Origin: Rhodococcus sp. KRD197
Lineage (GTDB): Bacteria; Actinomycetota; Actinomycetes; Mycobacteriales; Mycobacteriaceae
Assembly: GCF_017168235.1 (NCBI RefSeq)
Contig: NZ_JABFAO010000015.1
Coordinates: 62,001-126,000, forward strand
Reading direction: 5' to 3'
Length of the DNA: 64,000 nt
Shown in pieces: positions 60,095 through 64,000 of the stretch. Numbering within the stretch: position 1 is the stretch's first letter; the number at the start of each line of letters is the position of its first letter. The translations under genes were made by a program, and so were the position numbers. The notes beneath the pieces are model-generated. The model was given only the letters and a program-made list of their open reading frames with translations, was not told the origin of the DNA and made no database searches.

Positions 60095-60958
60095 TCACGT
60101 CGTGGCCGGTCGGGCCGACTGCAGCGCGTCGCCGAGTGCGTCGCGCCACCCCCTGAACGGTGTCAGGCCGGCGCGCTCCCAAGCGGCACCGGACAGCACC
60201 GAGAACGACGGTCGGGGTGCAGGACGAACGTATTCTGCGCTCGAGCACGGCCTTACCCGTTCCGGATCGGCCCCGACCCCGGCGAACACAGCGCGCGCCA
60301 GATCGAACCAGCTCGCAGTCCCAGCGTTCGTCGAATGCAGAATCGAGCCGGTCACCGGTGACGCGGCCAGTTCCAGCAGCCCCGCAGCGAGATCGCGGGA
60401 GTACGTCGGCGAACCGATCTGGTCGTCCACGACGGTGATCACGTCTCGTTCGCGCTCGAGCCTCAGCATCGTCGCGACGAAATCCGTCCCGGTTCCCGTG
60501 TAGACCCATGCCGTCCGCACCACGTTGGCAGTGGGAAGCTCCGCTAGCACGGCACGCTCACCAGCCAGTTTGGTGCGGCCGTAAACACTCTGCGGCGCGG
60601 GCGCGTCGTCCGGTTCGTAGGGTGTCGTTGCTGTTCCGTCGAAGACGTAGTCGGTGGAGACGTGTACGAGCCTCGCACCCGAGGCGGCGCAGGCTCGGGC
60701 GAGGTTGCGTGGGCCATCGGTGTTGACTGCCGTTGCCCGATCGATATCGGTCTCAGCGGCGTCCACCGCGGTGTAGGCCGCGCAGTTGATCACGATCATC
60801 GACGGCTCGATGGCGTCGGCGACCGCGGATGTGTCGGTGATGTCGAGCTCGGCACTGCCGACCCCGACCGTGCGACCGGTCCGGTCACCACCGCTCGCGA
60901 GGTCGAGGATCTGCCGGCCGAGTTGTCCGCCGGCTCCGGTCACAAGGATGTTGGCCAC
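60095..60958 (-). CDS. rmlD: dTDP-4-dehydrorhamnose reductase
   Basis: 287 residues. ILVTGAGGQLGRQILDLA binds NAD(P)H; VHVSTDYVFDGT and YGRTKLAGE (YxxxK) form the active site; the end GWRDALGDAL is typical. The last step of dTDP-rhamnose for the wbbL product. GTG 60958 (ANILVTG) matches orthologues; GTG 60976 is six codons longer. It diverges from the LCP gene over 112 bp. Confidence 0.94.
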   Translation of the reverse strand: MANILVTGAGGQLGRQILDLASGGDRTGRTVGVGSAELDITDTSAVADAIEPSMIVINCAAYTAVDAAETDIDRATAVNTDGPRNLARACAASGARLVHVSTDYVFDGTATTPYEPDDAPAPQSVYGRTKLAGERAVLAELPTANVVRTAWVYTGTGTDFVATMLRLERERDVITVVDDQIGSPTYSRDLAAGLLELAASPVTGSILHSTNAGTASWFDLARAVFAGVGADPERVRPCSSAEYVRPAPRPSFSVLSGAAWERAGLTPFRGWRDALGDALQSARPATT

Positions 60959-61070
60959 AGTCGCAAAGTGTGGCACGCCGCCGCTGCTTGAGCGAGGCAG
61001 TGACGTTTCACAAGTAGCCTGGAGGATCGGGGGGAGTCGAAACCAAGAGAACGCATCGAGAGGACCACAG

Positions 61071-62756
61071 GTGACACGAGAGTCGGACGGGCCGCGAGGC
61101 GAGCCCCGCAGCCGCTCCCGTCACAGTCGGCCTCGTCGACATTCCGATCCCGCGTATTCCGAGCGTGAGTCTTCCGAGCGCGGGTACTCCGAGCGTGCAC
61201 AGCGACCCGCACGGCAGGCTCCCCGGCGTCGGACCGATCCGGCCCGAGAAAGGCCTGCTCCGGCGCGACAACGGCCCACCCAGGACCTCAGGCGTATGCG
61301 GGCCCCTCGGATAGCAATCGCTGCCGCGTCCGTTCTGATCCTGCTGGTGACAGGCCTGGCGTGGCAGAGCGTCGACTCACTGCGCTCGAACATCGCCACC
61401 GCCGGCGGTCTGGGACTCGGCAACGGCGCCGACGGCGCCGTCGACATTCTGATCGTCGGCACCGACAGCCGTACCGATGCGCACGGCAACGCGCTGACCC
61501 AGGCCGAGCTGGATTCGCTGCGGGCCGGTGACGAGGTCGCGTCGAACACCGACACCATCATCCTGATTCGAGTTCCCAACGACGGGTCGTCGGCCACCGC
61601 GATCTCGATTCCCCGCGACTCCTACGTCGAGGTCCCCGGTATCGGCATGTCGAAGATCAACGCCGCCTACGGCGCCACCAAGGAGACCCGGCGGCTCGAG
61701 TTGGTCCAGCAGGGCGTCACCGACGCCGAGGCCGACTCCACGTCGACGGAGGCGGGCCGCGAGGCTCTGATCGAGTCGGTCGCGGACCTGACCGGAATCA
61801 CCGTCGACCACTACGCCGAGGTCGGGTTGTTCGGTTTCGTTCTGCTCACCGACGCGGTGGGTGGGGTCGAGGTGTGCCTCAACGCGCCGGTCGACGAGCC
61901 ACTGTCCGGCGCCGATTTCCCGGCCGGGGTACAGACACTGTCCGGTTCGAATGCGCTCAGTTTCGTGCGACAGCGCCACGATCTACCCCGCGGAGATCTC
62001 GACCGAATCGTGCGGCAGCAGGTGTTCATGGCATCGCTGGTGCGCAGTGTGCTCAGTGCGCAAACGCTGAGCAATCCGGGCAAACTGAACCAGTTGAGCG
62101 CTGCGGTGCAGCGTTCGGTGGTTCTGGACGACGATTGGGACATACTGCAATTCGCAACCAGGTTGCAGGACCTCGCCGGCGGACAGGTGAAGTTCGAAAC
62201 CATTCCCGTCGTGGACATCAACGGCGTGACCGACTACGGCGAATCGATCGTCGAAGTCGACCCGCTCTCGGTTCGGACCTACGTCGAAGGACTGCTGGAC
62301 GGCACCGCTGACGAGCAGGATTCGCCGGAATCGACCGACGCCCCGGAAATCGACCCATCGTCGGTGACCGTCGACGTCGCCAACGACAGCGGTATCGACG
62401 GTCTCGCGAGCGGCGTGGCAACCTCCCTCGGGGCCCTGGGCTACACGGACGGCACTGTCGGCAACTACGAGGGGACCTCGGTTACGCGCAGCACAGTTCA
62501 GGCCGGCGATCCGGACAGTGATGCCGCGCGCTCGGTCGCGGCGGCGCTCGGCGGTCTCGAGGTCAGCTCCGATGACACGCTGTCAGAGGGCACGATTCGA
62601 GTCGTTCTCACCGCCGACTACTCAGGACCAGGCGCCGACGGTGCGGTGGTTCCGGCGGACGACGTGACGGGCACGCCCGACCTCGCGGCGTCCGGCAGCG
62701 AACCTTCCGCACCTGCAATCGACGCAGGTTCGGTCGGGCCGGCCTGCGTCAACTGA
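61071..62756 (+). CDS. LytR-CpsA-Psr (LCP) family protein, wall polymer ligase
   Basis: 561 residues. A basic, Arg/Ser/Glu-rich N-tail with SER repeats precedes a membrane helix (AIAAASVLILLVTGLAWQ). The LCP domain shows ILIVGTDSRTDAHG, SNTDTIILIR, ISIPRDSYVEVPG, NAAYGA and FVRQRHDLPRGDLDR; the C-terminal domain is LytR_C. Orthologue of Rv3267 (CpsA), which helps attach arabinogalactan to peptidoglycan. GTG 61071 has GAGAGG 7 nt upstream; the longer frame is non-homologous. Confidence 0.94.
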   Translation: MTRESDGPRGEPRSRSRHSRPRRHSDPAYSERESSERGYSERAQRPARQAPRRRTDPARERPAPARQRPTQDLRRMRAPRIAIAAASVLILLVTGLAWQSVDSLRSNIATAGGLGLGNGADGAVDILIVGTDSRTDAHGNALTQAELDSLRAGDEVASNTDTIILIRVPNDGSSATAISIPRDSYVEVPGIGMSKINAAYGATKETRRLELVQQGVTDAEADSTSTEAGREALIESVADLTGITVDHYAEVGLFGFVLLTDAVGGVEVCLNAPVDEPLSGADFPAGVQTLSGSNALSFVRQRHDLPRGDLDRIVRQQVFMASLVRSVLSAQTLSNPGKLNQLSAAVQRSVVLDDDWDILQFATRLQDLAGGQVKFETIPVVDINGVTDYGESIVEVDPLSVRTYVEGLLDGTADEQDSPESTDAPEIDPSSVTVDVANDSGIDGLASGVATSLGALGYTDGTVGNYEGTSVTRSTVQAGDPDSDAARSVAAALGGLEVSSDDTLSEGTIRVVLTADYSGPGADGAVVPADDVTGTPDLAASGSEPSAPAIDAGSVGPACVN

Positions 62757-62804
62757 ACCGCCAGTCCACTGATTCGCTCTGGGCGCTCGGATAGGGTTCG
62801 TCAT

Positions 62805-63512
62805 GTGGCTACGACCCTGACGCAGGAACTGCTCGATCCAATTCTCGCGACCGATCCGGCGGGCCCGCGGGTGACGTACTACGACGACAGCACCGGCGAG
62901 CGGGTCGAGGTGTCTGGGGTGACACTGACCAACTGGGCCGCGAAGACCGCGAATCTTCTGCGCGACGAGTTCGGACTCGAACCCGGCGCGCGAGTATCGG
63001 TACTGCTACCCGCGCACTGGCAGACTGCGGCGGCGCTTCTCGGCGCATGGTGGGCAGGTGCGGACGTCACCCTCGCCGCCGACCCCGACGCCGAGCTGGC
63101 CCTCGTTCACGGTGATCGGATCGACGAGGCCGGGGATGTGCCCGAGATTCTGGCGTTCTCGCTCGATGCGTTCGGAAAGCCTGTCCCGGACTTGCCAGTG
63201 GGGGTCACCGATTACGCCAGCTCGGTCAGAGTGCACGGTGATCGATTCACTCCGTCCGGGCAGCAGGGCGCTCTCGAAGGCCGGTCCGTCGAGGAAGTCC
63301 TCGCTGCTGCACGCGCCCGCGCCGAGGCACACTCACTCGCTGCAGGCGATCGCGTCCTGTCCACGCTGGCCTGGGGGAACGCCGATGAATTGATCGACGG
63401 ACTGTTGTCCGTTCTGGTCTCAGGTTCGTCATTGGTGCAGGTGAACCGCCCCGACGCGAGCAAGATGGATCGCCGCCGCGAAACCGAAAAGGTGAGCAAG
63501 ACCCTCAGCTAG
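62805..63512 (+). CDS. TIGR03089 family protein (AMP-ligase-related, short)
   Basis: 235 residues, matching the actinobacterial TIGR03089 family, a truncated relative of acyl-CoA ligases: it has the N-terminal WAAKTANLLRDEFGLEPGAR and LPAHWQTAAALLGAWWAGAD segments but lacks the AMP-binding P-loop and the C-terminal lid domain. Catalysis is therefore unlikely; function unknown. The GTG start follows 48 bp after the LCP gene. Confidence 0.85.
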   Translation: MATTLTQELLDPILATDPAGPRVTYYDDSTGERVEVSGVTLTNWAAKTANLLRDEFGLEPGARVSVLLPAHWQTAAALLGAWWAGADVTLAADPDAELALVHGDRIDEAGDVPEILAFSLDAFGKPVPDLPVGVTDYASSVRVHGDRFTPSGQQGALEGRSVEEVLAAARARAEAHSLAAGDRVLSTLAWGNADELIDGLLSVLVSGSSLVQVNRPDASKMDRRRETEKVSKTLS

Positions 63513-63525
63513 CTGTAATGACCAC

Positions 63526-63897
63526 CTAGCCCGCATATCCCCCGTCTGCGAGTCCCGCTTCGATCTCGTAGCGATTGGCGGCGCCGGGATTTCGGAGTTC
63601 CTCGACCAGGTAGCGCACCGCGAACGACAGTCCGTACCGAGCCCACTGGTCCGCATGGACGGCCTCGTGCCGAAGAACCGCCACCGAGGTGTTGCGCCGC
63701 GTGAGATATACACCACCGATCGTGGTGCCACCGCGGCCGAATCCGCCCCGCATACCAGCGGCGACGAAAAGGCGAGCAGCTTCGTCGTAGCCGATCTCAG
63801 CGCGCCAGCACCTGGCGTAGCCCAACGCGATGTACGTCACCACCCGCGACTGACAACGTCCCCGAGCGGCATCGCGTATCTGTGCGCGCGTGGACAT
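63526..63897 (-). CDS. Small HExxH (zincin-like) protein
   Basis: 123 residues. VLRHEAVHADQWARYG carries HEAVH, the zinc motif of gluzincin-type peptidases, followed by AANRYEIEAGLA, with a possible third-ligand Glu. Long versions of this type have a C-terminal transmembrane part that is absent here. No signal peptide. Such proteins are often mislabelled Fe-S oxidoreductase. Function unknown. It is convergent with TIGR03089 and next to purE. Confidence 0.75.
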   Translation of the reverse strand: MSTRAQIRDAARGRCQSRVVTYIALGYARCWRAEIGYDEAARLFVAAGMRGGFGRGGTTIGGVYLTRRNTSVAVLRHEAVHADQWARYGLSFAVRYLVEELRNPGAANRYEIEAGLADGGYAG

Positions 63898-63901
63898 GGT
63901 G

Positions 63902-64000
63902 CTATCCGAGAAGCTTCGCCCGCAGGGCTGCGTCCTTCTCGGCCACCATGGCCTCCAACCCTGCCTGGTAGGTGGCCATCGCCTCCCTCAGCACCGGATC
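63902..64000 (-). CDS. purE: PurE, N5-CAIR mutase, C-terminal end (partial)
   Basis: The last 32 codons: DPVLREAMATYQAGLEAMVA, then EKDAALRAKLLG. This is the C-terminal helix of PurE, the mutase of purine synthesis. Start lies beyond the window. It continues the Rv3267-Rv3275c-like order. Confidence 0.75.
   Translation of the reverse strand, partial: DPVLREAMATYQAGLEAMVAEKDAALRAKLLG

Overview
The window is about 64 kb of GC-rich, gene-dense chromosome from a mycolic-acid actinobacterium (order Mycobacteriales), most likely Rhodococcus or a close relative. The evidence is WhiB1, WhiB2, MtrAB-LpqB, FbiA/FbiB, DUF3107/DUF3152/DUF3499/DUF6912 proteins, the actinobacterial ribosomal protein bL37, and a gene order from about 11.3 kb to the right end that follows, with gaps, what I remember of the M. 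tuberculosis Rv3205c-Rv3268 segment. No tRNA, rRNA, prophage, insertion sequence or CRISPR array was seen.

1-11.3 kb, nitrogen and cofactors: the tail of an alpha/beta hydrolase, an alkyltransferase-like DNA repair protein, a hotdog thioesterase and a MobA-MoeA fusion for molybdenum cofactor run on +. On - runs narK-nirB-nirD-nnaR-cbiX: nitrate/nitrite transport, sirohaem nitrite reductase, a HemD-type regulator and a sirohydrochlorin chelatase. No nitrate reductase gene is present. A divergent MFS exporter/GntR regulator pair follows.

11.3-29.7 kb, core block: a TIGR02569 protein, moeZ, a DUF3152 zincin, a TetR regulator, a DUF3107 protein, a ferritin-like protein, the DEAD-box helicase rhlE, a propeller protein, an orphan ParA, a phosphatase, a 32-bp tandem repeat array, a diacylglycerol kinase, whiB1, pdtaS, a biotinyl protein, bL37, rshA-sigH, a YbaK deacylase, aroA and rsgA.

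29.7-36.5 kb, lipid block: two tandem DesA3-type acyl desaturases, their ferredoxin-reductase partner, a DUF6912 protein and a WS/DGAT-family protein with an altered catalytic motif. An Rv3235-family protein follows. The desaturase genes share unusual inverted-repeat motifs in their upstream regions.

36.5-50 kb: secA, hpf, comF, then mtrA-mtrB-lpqB with 4-nt overlaps, preceded by tmk, ahcY and an alkB alkane hydroxylase that lacks its usual rubredoxin genes. 49-64 kb: mannose and rhamnose metabolism (manA, an SIS-like protein, manB, a mannose-1-phosphate guanylyltransferase, wbbL, rmlD), an LCP ligase, whiB2 and F420 synthesis (fbiA-fbiB), ending in a partial purE. Cell-envelope building, redox control and division control genes are therefore packed together.

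The most interesting non-coding signals are a long hairpin that would bury the Shine-Dalgarno sequence of rhlE, the operator-like repeats of the desaturase module, and the 32-bp array with alternating spacers.
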